From Sipunculus nudus (Eukaryota > Annelida > Sipuncula > Golfingiida > Sipunculidae): 64,000 bases of DNA. Location: positions 36,674,401-36,738,400 of the forward strand of contig CM049317.1 in the NCBI GenBank assembly GCA_026874595.1, read 5' to 3'. A program made the position numbers and the translations under genes. This document shows, one piece after another, positions 1 to 12,813 of this stretch; within the stretch, counting starts at the first letter, position 1, and each line of letters begins with the position of its first letter. The notes below the pieces were generated by a model. It saw only the letters and a program-made list of their open reading frames with translations, had not been told where the DNA came from and searched no databases.

Positions 1-1536
1 CACTTCATTAAGCACGAAAGATCCGTTGAACATAATTCGCGGTTTAGGTACTTCTTAAAAATGTTTGTAAGTATGTTTTTGACATATTAAGCTATAAACC
101 TTAATAAATTCATGAATAATATTACAGGTATGTTGTTTCTGTTTCAACATTGACGTTTCGCACATTGAACAATAAACAACAACTCGGATAACAAGATTAC
201 AGTAATTTGAAAATTGGCGTTCAAGCAACAAATGAATTGGAAAGTGTATTACCACGATACCTTAAAAAAATATTTGTTCTATTTTTACTATATACAGTTC
301 ATCTGAGCACTGGATATGGGATTCGCTGGACGGAAACAACAATGTTCGACATTAATATATGTTATTTTGGCCCGGTGCTTTATATAACGGAAACACAAAT
401 ATAATAAATGCCATCGTTAATACGACTGTCGTACACTTAATTTGACTGAGGTATGACCAATAAATAGGGAAAAAATATGGTTCTTTATCTCTTTAAATGA
501 TTTGATAAACTTGGAAGAGGAACATTGTCAGAAGCAACGTGTGTGATCGCGTTAAATATAACTTGCCGCTGGGGTAGTTTCCGCAGGTTTGAAAAAAAAG
601 ATTTGACTTTGAATACGATGTTCATCAATTTTATACACGTGATAGTTCACACAAGAGTTGTTAAATATGTTGTTCCGTAGTATTTCCATGATGATGATAT
701 TATATAGCTGATATGAGTACAGCTAGAGAAAGAAAATTGCTTGCCGATTGCTCTTGCAATATATCATTTTACATCTTATCATTTTCTCTTTTCATCACCT
801 ACCGAAAATTATTGTTCAGATAAAAATTGGAACTTACCCCTGGCACTTATTCCATATAGCTATGCACCACATAGGTATCATTATATTTGATAGCATACAC
901 AACTTGAATTTGGCCATAAAGCTGTGAAAATTTCAACTTGCGAAACTATGTTTATTAGAAGGACTGATTTTCTAACTAAGAACATAACAATTGACCCGCA
1001 ATGTTTTAATTCTATTTACACTTAACAAAAGTGACATTGGTGTGAGGTATTAAAAGGAAGCAATACTCACCTGTAAATAGTTGTCAAAGGTCATATTGTT
1101 TTATGCAACGGAGGAAATCTTGACGGGTTCCTGATATATCCGCTTCAATAGATGTTCATCATACCCTCACACACACACCATTCGATGGTTCTCGTACATC
1201 AGATAATGTTTATTTGTGTTTATCGAAATAGTTCATCATCGCAATTCATTTCTTGATTCTTAGATCCGCTCTTTTCCTTAAATTTTAAAATACACAAACT
1301 GCAAATATGAAGTCTGTATTGTATTGATATACTGTGTTTCCCGGCTTATTTGCGATGGTTTCAATTTTGCGATATTCACGTTCGCTGTATGACCGTTAAA
1401 TGAGACCATGCAGTTTCGAATGCATATACCAGGCCATGATCAGCAATTTCAGAAGATAATGATAGTTGGCGACAGTTGAAAATAATCCACAGCCACGTTG
1501 TTATATCCATCGTGCCTGGTGCATATTTAAATATAA

Positions 1537-1599
<63 letters not shown>
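1537..1599. repeat. (TA)n microsatellite
   Basis: A pure TA run of about 60 bp. The paralogous site near 50610 has only a few TA steps, so the array expanded after the duplication or collapsed in copy 2. Confidence 0.97.
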
Positions 1600-1601
<2 letters not shown>

Positions 1602-1934
1602 TGGTTCAGGGAGAATAACGGTGCCCATGTATAATGATATCGATTAGCTTAGATACAAAACACCGTGACCCTTTGCAGGAATGTGCTAACGCCTGGAGTT
1701 TTTTTCCTAACGCCCGGAACATGACTGGAAACGGTCAATGCTCGCCAGCCAATAATATTAAAAAAAAAAAACGTATATGTGTGCCAAGCTAGAAGACATC
1801 CAGTGGATCTTAAAATGAATATTTAGTAGAAGCTAGGTACTTTTTCACATTGTGCCGTATTAAGTTATTGTTAATTAATAAAATTTGCTACCTAAACGTA
1901 TAAATAGCCCCACGTTGTAGCTGTATAAAGGACT

Positions 1935-2039
1935 AAAGGCCAAAACACTCTGGCGCGGGCGGCTGGCGAGCAGTGTGTTTTATCATAAATCATATATAGG
2001 GAGACGATTTTTTGGCGACACGCCTGTGTTTTGGCCTTT
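1935..2039. repeat. Inverted repeat with exact 14-bp arms
   Basis: The arms AAAGGCCAAAACAC (1935-1948) and GTGTTTTGGCCTTT (2026-2039) are perfect reverse complements around a 77-bp spacer. The paralogous locus at 50945-51090 keeps most of the left arm. Its right half is replaced by a GC-rich tract ('GCCGCTCGCGAGTCGCCC'), so the hairpin is specific to copy 1. It could be a small foldback element or a cruciform-forming site. No protein is implied. Confidence 0.6.
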
Positions 2040-2929
2040 ATGCTGTTACTATCAAAATCATGACGCGCCAAAACGAATATTGACTGGCTAGTGATGACGT
2101 GAATATTTGAATATACTTGAAAGGTCAATGCCAAAATGCCGGGGACAGTGGATTTAGATGTTTGGCTTCAGATTTTAACTGCGAAAAATGGAGTACGGTT
2201 CCTACTTCCACCCGTATTGAAGTAATTTGCAACATGAACGACACTCAAATTATTTAAGCACTTCCTTGCCCTTGATTCTGCAACAGGGGGGCTACCCCTA
2301 ACATTACAGGCGTCCCTTGTTGATTAAGCAGGTGATTACGACTCGTCTTTTAAATAACCGGAGTAGGATACCCTTTTCAAGACAGTTTGCCTTGACAAAC
2401 TTATCACACGGTTATGTAGTGACAGGTTGGTTTCTCATACCTTAATGATATGTGAGTTGTTTTGTTTTAGCCTTGGCCCTGAACTAATTACAGCCAGCTC
2501 CCCACAGGCGTCGACTAACCGTACGTGACTGTTCAAACGTGCGATATCCGGACAGAGAAATACTAGGCCTAGATATTAGGGAATTCAGTGGTTTATGAAA
2601 TAATTTGGTCACTGCAGTTTGCAGTTTCATTTTTGATAAATAAAATATACTACTAGACTAATGATAGAGCGCTTAAAAGGGACCCCGTGAAACTTTTAAA
2701 AATACAAAAATCACGAAAATCCAGTCCTGCACAGTTATGGCACCCTTTGGATTCGGACACGGCAAAGCGGGAAGGAGAGGATGGTCATGGTGCCTAAATT
2801 CTACTAGCGACTGTCCAAACATATGTTGTTGAGCACCTAAAGTGTCAGACAGAGCAGAACTAGTTATGTTAACACTTAAATCTTGTGACATAAACCAAGG
2901 GAAATATTGTGTAATTCTCCTTGAAAATC

Positions 2930-3420
2930 TGATATTTGGAAATGGTGACCCATATGCTTGGAGCTTTTGACTATGAACATAATTTAAAACACTCAGACAG
3001 GCAGACAGAGTACAAGACTGTTGTACCTAGTCCCTACTTATGTCATATCCGGGGTGGTCCTTGACAATTCTCCTTTGAATCCTTAAATTAGGTTACTATG
3101 ACCTATTGTCTGACATATACCTAGAACAAATAAACATGGTTCTGGCATTCTGAATGTCAGATGGGTACATAAGTACGCATAAACGAATCTTCTGACATCT
3201 GAATTCCTTTACAACGGGGATTAGATCACGATGGCCTATAATATGTGAAATTCGAGCTACAAACCTAATTTTCAGCACTCAGACACTCAGACTGGGTACA
3301 AGTCTTATCTATTGGATATAGAAACTTCTTTCTTGTTGGGAAGGGAATTCATTTTAATGTCACTGTGAATTATATCCTGCAAGACAAGTGATAGAACAAT
3401 AAGTGTGCACTCTATCAGAC
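2930..3420. repeat. Diverged tandem repeat related to the 42.7-kb array
   Basis: Two to three degenerate units built around a core of the form 'acctag...cttatgtcatatcc..GGTCCTTGACAATTCTC...CCTTAAATTAGGTTACTATGACC'. The same core, as 'gacctggaatcttctta..ggcatcctGGGAGGTCC...GAAATTAGGTCT.TGTTACCC', recurs four times at 42.72-43.88 kb. The counterpart in copy 2 is at 51830-52330. The function is unknown. Confidence 0.5.
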
Positions 3421-5060
3421 AGATTTGCTTAAAATCATTGGATTAAGATCCAGTGAAGTTTCTTTGAAATATTCATGTGAAACGTAAATTAGGTAGCTCT
3501 TACTTATTTCCAACGGATTATGGAAAAAAATGCATGCTTTTGAGCAGTTTAAACATTGCCCACGGTTCTTTAGCAAATATTTTAAATTAGTTCTTACATC
3601 AAGACATACGTCATCTGTATGTCAAATTCAGCTGTTCTATTCCTGTCTTCAAGTGAACATCATTTCAAACCATACAAAAGCAAGTGTTCTTTTTTTCCCC
3701 TTTTTTATAAATGAAACCAGTGATTAACTTTTTTTTTAACGTACTACCTAACACTCACAAATGCATGTGTTGTTTTAAGCTGAACAAGTATTTTTACAGT
3801 ATTTTTTATGTTATCGGGGTTTTCTTATTTGACGGTAGACAATCTTAGCTTCTGCCTCACAGTATTAATATACTGAAGAACCCGGTATCTCTTTTTCTTT
3901 TACTATAGGCGACAAATACTTCATGCTAATGAAAACCGCCTTTATACACTTGTTCAGATTGTCAAGTTGTCCTCGAAATGAACACTATCCTGCAATGCAA
4001 CTTATTTAATACAGTTCCATTGAGGCGTAGATAATCATTTAAAGCGTAGTGCTTGTTGTTCTGTCTAAATAGTGCAATACCTCCCATTATGTTGAGTTGT
4101 GTTATCGCGGTCGATAAAACCAGAATCTTTTGCATATGCTGATATGTTATTTTCATGATTTTGTATCAAACTTTTTACTGTTGTATTTATCTAAATACCA
4201 CTTGTATCTAGGATGCAATCAAACAATCTGGAACATATCTGGGATATTATATTATGATGAAAAGGTCAGACCTTAATTCAAGGCTGTACATCTAAAATTA
4301 TGCCTTATGAAGTTATCCCTGACGAAGGTATTCCTGCGTATTTTTTTTAAGTGAATCTTCGTGTGTGACAGGGGAAAACAAGTAACCAACAGTGTCGCAA
4401 GGTTTAAGCTAAAATGGACTAAAAGTTTTACAAATCTTTCCCGGCTTTTCTTTGAGCACCGAGTTTGTGTTACCTGTGTCTCTCCCGTTACATACTGTGA
4501 ATAAAAGACACCCGTTGTAATTATAAAGGCCTCTGAAATACATGCTCCCTTGACTAAAGCAAACCAAGCATATTTAGACAAATAACTCCCCTACAGCTAT
4601 GGTTTTCCTGGTGGGAGAAGAGTATTAAGTATTTTAGTATGAAATTGCCTGTCTTGTCTCGAGGGGTGTAATGTGGTAAAAATTAATAATAACATTGAAA
4701 ATTTAAAAACTGAATAGAGCATAATTTTACAAAATTATACAGAAAGCTATGTCTACGCTATCAACTTTTAGGATTGTGTAACATATTGTATGCAAAAGGG
4801 ACTTCTTAGTATCAGAATGTAAGACCACTTGGCACAGAAAATATCATATCCTTCATCCTTGACTTTTTACTTGCGTCAATATGTAATAACATTTCACCTT
4901 TTATATGTTAAATCCGATTTTCCACCCAAATTCAGACTAAGCAATACATGAAACAAAAACACTGGCCCTGGTAGAAATTGTAAATTGTTGATAAGTGATC
5001 CGGAAGGGTTGCAGGGGATTCCAGTTGTGTTATTCAACAACTAGAAAGTCCCCCACGATA

Positions 5061-5295
5061 TCATCATATTATCCGACACTGAAGATTGTATTTGGAAAAC
5101 CTTTACGTCATATATAATGGAAGGGCACTGTAATTTTAACTACGTGTGTGATTGTGTTTTACCCGAAACAACATTCATATCAATATAAAAATGAGATATG
5201 GATGATGACACTTTTTAATATTTAATTTCCACATATAACACATATTTTATCAACTTAATATTATCTGTCCACTGAATATCCTCTAATTACTGAGA
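5061..5295. other. No feature seen
   Basis: AT-rich DNA downstream of duplication block A, unmatched in copy 2. I see no long frame or repeat. Confidence 0.5.
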
Positions 5296-5356
5296 AGGGT
5301 GCTTTTATATGCTATAACTTGTGTCCCAATAACATTAAATGTTTTTTTTAAGCTGG

Positions 5357-5394
<38 letters not shown>

Positions 5395-5720
5395 CACCTG
5401 TGGATCCTGCTGGAAAGCCATATGCTTCCCCCCAGGATGTGGTTGAATGATAACCATAGGCGTATACAACTAATGGAATTTGATTGCTATTTTACAGCTA
5501 TACTGCAGCTTCTCCCATAATACCGAGAACCAATAACAAATCATGTAACTACCGCCAATTACTGAACTTGCAGTTTACGTTATGGTGAGATATTATGAAA
5601 ATCAGCGGTAAAAAGAAGTGATATTGACGTGTGGAAAGGTAACCTATGATTCATGACTAGATTTCATTCGGAATTGTCTGCGTCCTCTCCTTTGTTGTAC
5701 TGATTTATAAAAAAATCTTA
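5296..5720. repeat. Dispersed repeat with AAT microsatellite, copy 1
   Basis: The unit shares its order of landmarks with 31540-31870: an (AAT)n run, then GGATCC, then 'CATA(T/C)GCTTCC(C/G)CCCA', then 'CCATAGGCGTATACA', then 'GATTTCATT(C/T)GGAATTGTCTGC' and 'CTTTGTTGTACTGAT'. The AAT run lies at 5357-5394. The paired conserved flanks show one repeat family rather than two independent microsatellites. The site lies at a place where copy 2 carries a Gypsy fragment instead. Confidence 0.75.
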
Positions 5721-5769
5721 CCTTACACTTGACGGGAATAATATTTATTAAATCACTTTACAAATCGAT

Positions 5770-5842
5770 TACTTACACATCATTTGTACAATTGAAGACA
5801 GAGTTTATCCGTTTTTAATGTTTTATTAATCAGGTTTTTCTA
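5770..5842. repeat. Duplicated block paired with 53915-53985
   Basis: 'CACATCATTTGT' followed by 'GA(A)GACAGAGTT.ATC' matches the copy 2 sequence at the outer edge of the Gypsy fragment. This places the two loci in register after the 5.3-5.7 kb and 53.3-53.9 kb insertions. Confidence 0.6.
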
Positions 5843-6595
5843 TCAATGTGTTGGAATTCATAAAGCAATGTTTCACTATCACATTTATAAGAGAGCAGTC
5901 AGCGGATAGGATAAGCATTCGTGGTGCCGTTGGTGGCCACTGGTGATTTACCTTCAATTAGATGGTTGTGGGTCAATAAAAAAAGTGACAATCCGTACTA
6001 AGAAATAGAAAGACAGTGAAACTCGGGCTGTGGACACTTTTCCTGGACCCCCCCCCCCCACCGGAAGGGACACCCGCCTTAACGTTTCTGTGGGACCAAA
6101 CTTTTTTTTTAATTTAAGAAACCTTTCATGGCGGACTTCCAGCTACTAACGGACACTCAAATAGCAGAACAACATTTATTTTTTCATTCTTGTCGGCAAA
6201 ATGTATGTAATATGACATGTTTGTCAAAAATCCCAGAAAGAATATAATGTAATAAGTTAATTGGGTTTGTTGTCATTTATTTCTCCTTGTTTCAACAAGT
6301 TTAAAACAGGAACAAAATACTCTACATGTATTGATTATAAACTGGATCAATCAATCTATTGTTTCAATCGACTTGAACCATTCCTGGTCCATCATTTTTC
6401 TGGTGGTGCACCATCATGCTGCATATATGTAAACACCAAGTTACATCACAAATAGGAACCAACACGTACTTTATACATGTAATTTGCATTATAGGTATCC
6501 GACATATGACACTGCTTTCCTTAGTGGCCCCTAAACATTTATAAAAACCATGAGAAATTTTCTATCAAAGAGAAAAAGGTCAGGGAAATCTCCTG
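5843..6595. other. No gene seen; C-tract at 6049-6060
   Basis: AT-rich sequence with a short poly-C run and small open frames that show no recognisable protein. Confidence 0.5.
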
Positions 6596-6599
6596 CCAT

Positions 6600-6940
6600 A
6601 CCGGTCGTTGAGAAGGAAGGAAGTTTTCAATCAGTCAGTCACCACAACAAGTCCCCCTTGGTACATATGCGTAAACATTACCCGAGTACACAGTATTCTG
6701 CGTGATGTTTGATGTAAAGGTTCCGCCATCATAGTATGGAAAGAACCAGGATATAGTTTAGATCCAAGGTAAAGACACGAAAGCTTGTCAATATGGAAGT
6801 TAATACATTTTCTTTATGTTGCACATAGATCAATGTCTGAAGGGTAAGAGCTGTGGTACGGTGTGTATGACTTAACTATGGGTGTGCTGGAGCTTTAATT
6901 AATTAAAGGATGAACCCGTCAGGATCATATCAGTTCTTGT
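6600..6940 (-). repeat. Dispersed repeat family M, inverted copy
   Basis: Contains 'GCGTAAACATTACCCGAGTAC' (signature core) near 6668 and 'CTGAAGGGTAAGAGCTG' near 6838, followed by 'GTGTGTATGA' and 'TCAGGATCATATCA'. The same chain is found at 26412-26760 and 55360-55650. Partial copies lie at 31870-32060 and 36650-36800. The reverse complement of the core begins the copies at 37258, 41829 and 61857. No ORF is conserved, so a MITE or SINE-like non-coding family is likely. Confidence 0.65.
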
Positions 6941-7740
6941 TGGCGACATTATCCATGATATATTTGTACAAACGTGTTGTTTACATCTAATTCAGAATTG
7001 AATTATTATTTGTATTTATCTGCATATAATATTCGGCTTTAAATATATAGTTTGTTTGATCCTCGGCAGTGAGAGGCTGGCATTCGCGATGTACAAACAG
7101 CCACTGTACAGAAAAAAACTGTTTTGTCATCATTGTAGAACTGTTTTTGTTTTATATGAAATGTTTGCATAATAAACTTAATGCTTTCAAAGCAATTACC
7201 AAAATATATTTAATCATATTTTGAGTTCGGGGAATCCATTGACAAATCTATACTAGTTTAGTAATTAGGTTAACCGAAGCTAAATATACCATTAAACTTT
7301 AACAATTAGTTATATATCCTCTCTTAATGTCAATAACATCAAGTTTCTCAGTCTTATCCATTTGGTTATTATTTCTATTTATTGGTGTTTTCGCCGCTTG
7401 ACGCATTTATCGATTATATATGTATTTGTGTATTTCTGATTTGAAACATATTCAGCCTCAACCATAGACCGAGAAATCAATTTATCTCGACGAGATTTAT
7501 TTCTGTTCCCTCAGTGGAATAGTAGTAAGGAGAAACATGTTTAGGTAAAGGTGTATTTAATTTCTTGTGGCTATTTTCTGTGTGCAGAAAGATGTACACT
7601 AAGCATATGCGGCGGCATTGTGTACTTGCCTTAATTAATCAAATTTCTCCGAGTGTAAACCATTCTGAACTTTATCTGGAATAGACTATAGACTATAAAT
7701 GTCGATGATAAATGTTAGTAAAATTCTCAACTTAGGGACT
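6941..7740. other. No gene seen
   Basis: AT-rich sequence without a convincing frame or repeat. Confidence 0.5.
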
Positions 7741-7743
7741 TAC

Positions 7744-8170
7744 CTATTGAAGAGATGTAGTTTTTGGCCGTATCTCATGGTCATCTTACGCAGTTTAGCA
7801 CCCCTGAAACGATTTATAATAACTGTTGTCACATAGCCACGGGGATTATTTGACAACAAGTGGATGTAGATCTTCGGGAATTTCAGGCCCAGTTGGCTGT
7901 TCAAGGCGGGTCGTTGGCGATGGATGTTGAGTGCCCTCGTCACTTTCCTCCTGATGTACACCGAGTCTGATCTATAAAGATTCCCAGAGCATTAGGTGTC
8001 CTGCATCCCTATGCTGTTCATAAACGGAGGATATCTCTTCTTTCTAATGTTTCTGGATTCTTTTTCCCAGCGGACGAGCCGTCTCCCGTAGTGGTTTCCA
8101 TAGTCTCCACACTGGATGTCCCTAAGTAAACTCGAATTACTATCTCTCTTAATTTGAGTGCATTCTACTC
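7744..8170 (-). CDS. Unrecognised coding-like segment ending in a strong splice donor
   Basis: On the minus strand one frame runs from about 8170 to 7744, broken only by a TAA at 7992-7994. It ends exactly at a GTAAGT donor (complement of 7738-7743). The product is basic, with stretches such as YGRRLVRWEKESRNIRKKRY before the stop and GLKFPKIYIHLLSNNPRGYV after it. G+C is visibly higher than in the flanks, which suggests coding origin. The segment abuts the 3' remnant of the Tx1-like LINE. It may be the tail of that LINE, a 3'-transduced exon or a pre-existing host exon. I do not recognise the protein, and no counterpart is seen in copy 2. Confidence 0.3.
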
Positions 8171-8922
8171 TTTTTTTTCAAACTTCTTGTAATTTTTAAA
8201 GTTTTCTATACTAAGCATATAACTCTCCTTCGCCTTATAAATAAAATATTTGACATGTAGGAAAATTGTATTCCCTTCTTTACAATGTCTCTCTGGTATA
8301 CCAAAGATAATACATTTCTCAAATATAAATTCTGGTGATATATAATAAAAAACTAATGACTTCTTGCAATGATGACTGCACCACATCACATCTTAGAAAT
8401 AAATGTGCATAATCCTCAATATGTAATTGACGGTATCTGCAGAAAGGGTTTTCTGTAAAACCAAATTTAAATAATTTTCAATAAAATATAAATAATCGTG
8501 CAATATTTTATACTGAAATTCCCAAAGCTTTTTAACTTTACACAAGGAAGCAGCATTTAAAAACAAAGCTTCCCATTCTTCTTCTGATATATTATACGTT
8601 ATACTCAATTTTTCTCTTGTTGTATTTTGCCCACTCTTCATCTGATCAACAAAAAATCATAAGCTTGTTTTTATTTAATTTTCTCTATAGATACATAACT
8701 CTTTTTTATCTTACATTGTTGCGATCTCTCCTCGTTCTCTGCATTTTCTATCTCAGTTTTGTAAATCAATCCCCTGAACTGGTTTAAGATTGCCCTACAA
8801 GTTAAATAATCACAAGTTTTTGCTCTTTTGTTGACCCAATATTGAAAACTAACTAGATCTCCATTGCTCTTATACATTTGATTAACATACACTAATCCTC
8901 TATGAAAAAGAGAATTTACAAA
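8171..8922 (-). pseudogene. Tx1/L1-like LINE ORF2, C-terminal part (3' half of split element)
   Basis: The minus-strand frames start with SLFHRGLVYVNQMYKSNGD and run through VSFQYWVNKRAKTCDYLT, KLWEFQYKILHDYLY and FIYKAKESYMLSIENFKNY. These match the layout of the region after the RT in L1/Tx1-type ORF2 proteins ('SL...GI..V.DL...G...SF', 'FQ.KILH', a Cys/His region, then '..AK..IY'). Several stops and frameshifts interrupt it. The first residues are what should follow WNNKNIRIN at 15.39 kb, so this is the severed end of the same element (15380-20465). It was separated from the rest by the CR1-like insertion. Confidence 0.75.
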
Positions 8923-9035
8923 AATATTTTTTATTTATCTTTATTCGTACAAGGTAGTACAGTACATTATATGTAATGAAAAGAAATATGAAATAAATGA
9001 AAGATATACAGAAAGAAGTAAGGAAAATTGAAAGT

Positions 9036-12000
9036 TCAGTCTGTACCTATTACAAACTCAGATGATAATAAATCAATTAGCGTTTTAACCTCATCAGAGG
9101 TCAAATGCGAGCTACATATCCCATCTTTGCATTCTATTAATTCTTACAGTAAATCTAAGTTAATGGATGTTGTTTCCGTCATCAACTGTCTCTTAAGTAT
9201 CTTTATATTTCTTATGTCGCGTTGTATCCCATGGTTGTGCATCTAACTTTCCAGATATCGTAAGTTATCTTCAAGTACACCTATTGAGGTATAATGAGCT
9301 CTCTTTGTCAGAAAATTTACAAAGTCATTTGCAACATCCTGCATGTTCAGAAATAAATTTATAAAGCGTGTGCTAATTATATTTATCAGAGCAGGAGAGC
9401 CCGCCAATCCAACTATTTGTGCGAGTTATATTGTAAGTGCCATAGGTGACGCAGAGCCTTATTATATGATGTTCCTAATCGACCAATCGACTTATGCTTT
9501 AATAACCAGGTTTGACAGCCGTAAAAGGAACAACAATAAGAGTGAAATAACCTGTTCTTAACCTTGCTAGACAGACATCCGAAATTCGCCGTAAAGGTGT
9601 TAAAGCTTACAATAAATTTTACTCTTTTACCGAAGATGTCATTGTTATCTGACAAGTTCCAAATTACTGTATTTCCCAAGTACTGTACAGAATCCCACCA
9701 TTCTAGGGCTACACCATTTAAAACGATCTTATCTGATCTAGCTGGATACAACCTGTTTAAAAATAACACATTTTGTTTTCTTTGCGTTATATAACATATC
9801 AAATTCTTCAGCAAACGTTTCACATTCTTTAACCATTTGTTGAAGCCCCGTCCGAGTCGGACATAAGAACGTAAGATCGTCCTCAAAGCCAACAGCACCA
9901 GCAATTTCCAATATAACATCCTATTCCCTTATATGTGAGACTTTTAAAAGCTCGTCCATATAATTATGAAACAGAAGGGGGGATAATACACCCTCATGGC
10001 GCACACCTTTATTAGCACCAAACGGTTCAGATTCAACATCATTCCATTTTGTCTTAATAACAGGTCTCTGGTAGATATCTGCTAGTATTCTAATGACAGT
10101 AGGTGAAACATTTCGTTTCATGAGTAAATGGAACAACTTTGGAATATTAATTCTGTCAAAAGCGCGTGACGCTTCAACAAAACAACTGTAAAATGATGAC
10201 CCGTTCCATATGTAATGTGAAATAACCTCCTTCAGCACTACTGTGTTAGTCGAATGCCCCTTCTTAAAAGCATATTGCAGTGGAGAAAAGGCAAGTTTAT
10301 CTACATTTTTCTGAATAATAACACTATCAAGTAATTTGATGAAACAACTTGTCAATGAGATTCCTCTGTAGTTATCACTACAGGTTAGGTCACCTCTTGG
10401 GTCTTTCAGTATAGGTATAATTACGTAAGTATTCATATCCGCTGGGACATGTCCATGTAAAATCATAAAATGAAATAAAATTGATATATATACACAAAAA
10501 CGGTGTGTTCAACTAATGATATAGTCAGACTGTAGAATCGATAGTCCACCAAATTTACCAGTTTTTAAATGATTTACAGCCATCCTAACGTCGGATACAC
10601 CAATGTTGAGAGTATCCTTTGGTGATATGTTATTGATTGCCGGCTTAACAATATTATTGAGTTTCTCCGCTTTATCTGGAAGGCTATTATATAAATGTCT
10701 GTATTTTCCCCCGAAGTGATTCGCAATGTCTGTACTAGTAAATTTATTATCAACAATCCTGGTCTGTGAAAGGCCACCTGACTTCATCTTCTTTACCTAT
10801 GTCCATAAGTCTCTGTCACGACTATTATTTATCATTTCTGCCATACGTTGCTTACGTAGATTATTCTCTTGTCTTTGGCAGTTTCTCAATATTCTGTGAT
10901 ATTCTGCACGTGTCCGACGTCTAAGCCACATGTCCTGTATTTGGGCGACCACTCTATATCCATAGCCAGTGCCAGAACAAGGATTGTTCTTTAATTGGTT
11001 TTACCGTCTCTGACCAGTATGGTATTCATTTTCTGTTAGAGCTTGTTTGTTTTCGATATGGTAGCCACTTGTAACTTGCATCTACACAACTTTGAACAAT
11101 GTCTGCATAAAGCTTATCTATATTTTTGTGTGTTGGTATGTGTTGAACAGGTATTGTTGGAGCATGTTATAATATCATTAGAAATATTATTTTTTTTTCT
11201 AAATTTATATCGACTGTGTTTTTGTATCCCTGAATCGCATCCTTAGTTGCATTAAACCATTCAACCTGATCCCGTTTAGGGTAAATATCACAATTAACTC
11301 TGTATTTATCTACACCAATATCACATTTCATCAGCACCGGATTATGATTAGAGGCATTCGATGGGTCATCTATAATCCCCACATGACAAATTGATTTATA
11401 ATTATCACCTGAGCAGATGAAGTGATCAAGTGTGGAAGTACCCTCTCCCACACAGTTCCTGTAAGTCTGATCAGGCAGAGCCTGCGGGCTATTCCAAGCA
11501 AAATATAGATTGTTATTAGCACATAAGTGTTTTAAGTACTTTGTATGACTATTATGCCTGCATAAGTCCACATTACAGTACCAAGCAATAATAATGGGAT
11601 TTTCATTGTAAATTTCGAGTGCTTCCTGAAGCTTATTTAAGGTGTCAAGAAATTCCTCCTTGACATCAGTTTTGGAACGATTATCACACGGTAATTAATA
11701 TAACACTAGAATCGTCTGACAGTCTCAGAGATACTGCGCATAAGCGATTTGACCCCTGGTTTAGTGGCTGGACGCAGGCAGAGAGTGATTGGTGTCATTG
11801 TATGGCCACTCCTCCATGTGGCCGACCATAGAGTATATCTCTAGAGCTATCAATACCTGTTTGAGCTGTGAACATATACTTATCATGTATAGAAGCTAGA
11901 AATGACTCTCGTTCCTTAATCAACCATGTCTCCTGTAAAAATATTAAATCTGCACGATGTGCATCGATAAGTGTTTTGATATAATACCTTTTCATATCAT

Positions 12001-12088
12001 TTACTATACCTGTTGGGTTATATGATATAATTTTCAAATTTTTTATATTGTTTGTTGGCATAGCAATAAAATTAATGGTGGTTTGCAT
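9036..12088 (-). pseudogene. CR1/L2-like ORF2: endonuclease plus reverse transcriptase (broken)
   Basis: The ATG at 12088 overlaps the end of ORF1 by 17 bases. The N-terminus carries an exonuclease-endonuclease-phosphatase nuclease: LKIISYNPTGI, LIFLQETWL, then STLDHFI and SNHNPVLMKCD (the SDH-type motif reads SNH). A linker with RDLW and VKK follows. The RT has NYRGISL, SPLQYAFKKGHST, FVEASRAFDRIN and GVRHEGVLSPLLF. The catalytic box near 9.88 kb reads FEDD instead of Y/FADD. The thumb contains VQYLGNTV and ALRHLWHLQYNSHK. The frame continues through a C-terminal domain to a TGA at 9036-9038. Stops (for example after DELLKVSHIRE) and several frameshifts make it inactive. Confidence 0.85.
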
Positions 12089-12813
12089 TTGTAGATTTCT
12101 TATCCGGGAACTCTCTCCTTATAAAGAATTTTCTGCACCCGATACCAGTCAGCCAGAATGCCTCATCCATTACTTTATCTATATCATTAACATTTATCTT
12201 AATTTTATACGATTTCATTAATGAATCTTCATGTGATACTTCATGTGATAAGTACTTTCTCAATACATATTACAATTACTCCGTCGTTAAGAATATAATC
12301 CTTCAATTCACTGTCATCTACGTCATTACTGACACCATTCACAAAGATGTTGACAGTTCTTGGACCACCTTTTATCGTGTCGTGATCCTTCTTACCGATA
12401 ACCGTGGGCTTGTTTCGTCTTATCTGTCGTCGTTTCTCATGTTTCTGAAACTGGAAACCGTAGTTTTTAGTGTGGTATGCACCTGGATCAGTTTCAGACA
12501 GAGAGCTTGCTTTATTTTGCGTAGAGATGTTATTCTTATTTATTTTCCTGCGGCCAGGGCCTTCTTTAATCACGTCACTGAGTAGCCTGGGTGAGGGTTC
12601 CTTGCTAGTATCCAGAAGGGACTGGCTGGGGCCTCCAACTATCTTCACGTGACTAGCGTCCCTGTTACTTTCAACTTTGAGTAGTTTCTGATGCACATTC
12701 GCGGTAAGGGCTGCAACTGAATCGAAGTTTGCTCTGATCTTACTTCTACCAACTTAAGTCTCTGGTCTAATTTGTTTATCTTATCCAGGACTGCTAAATG
12801 TTCCATCTGTCGG

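Larger units (their letters stand above)
1..5060. repeat. Segmental duplication, copy 1, block A
   Basis: This block aligns along almost its whole length, in the same orientation, with 48890-53310. Landmarks shared in order include 'ATTAAGCTATAAACCTTAA' (88 vs 48970), 'CGCTTCAATAGAT' (1141 vs 50230), 'CATATACCAGGCCATGAT' (1423 vs 50511) and 'GCCTCACAGTA' (3855 vs 52799). Copy 1 has extra stretches that copy 2 lacks, chiefly 1537-1599 (microsatellite), about 2255-2357, about 2430-2530, about 4030-4580 and about 4720-4930. Open frames here are short and are not kept between the copies, so I see no gene in the block. The left edge lies outside the window, because homology already starts at base 1. 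Confidence 0.9.

Noticed and set aside
3530-3727. 65-codon plus frame in block A
   Set aside because: The paralogous sequence at 52456 has an early stop and frameshifts, so it is not conserved as coding.
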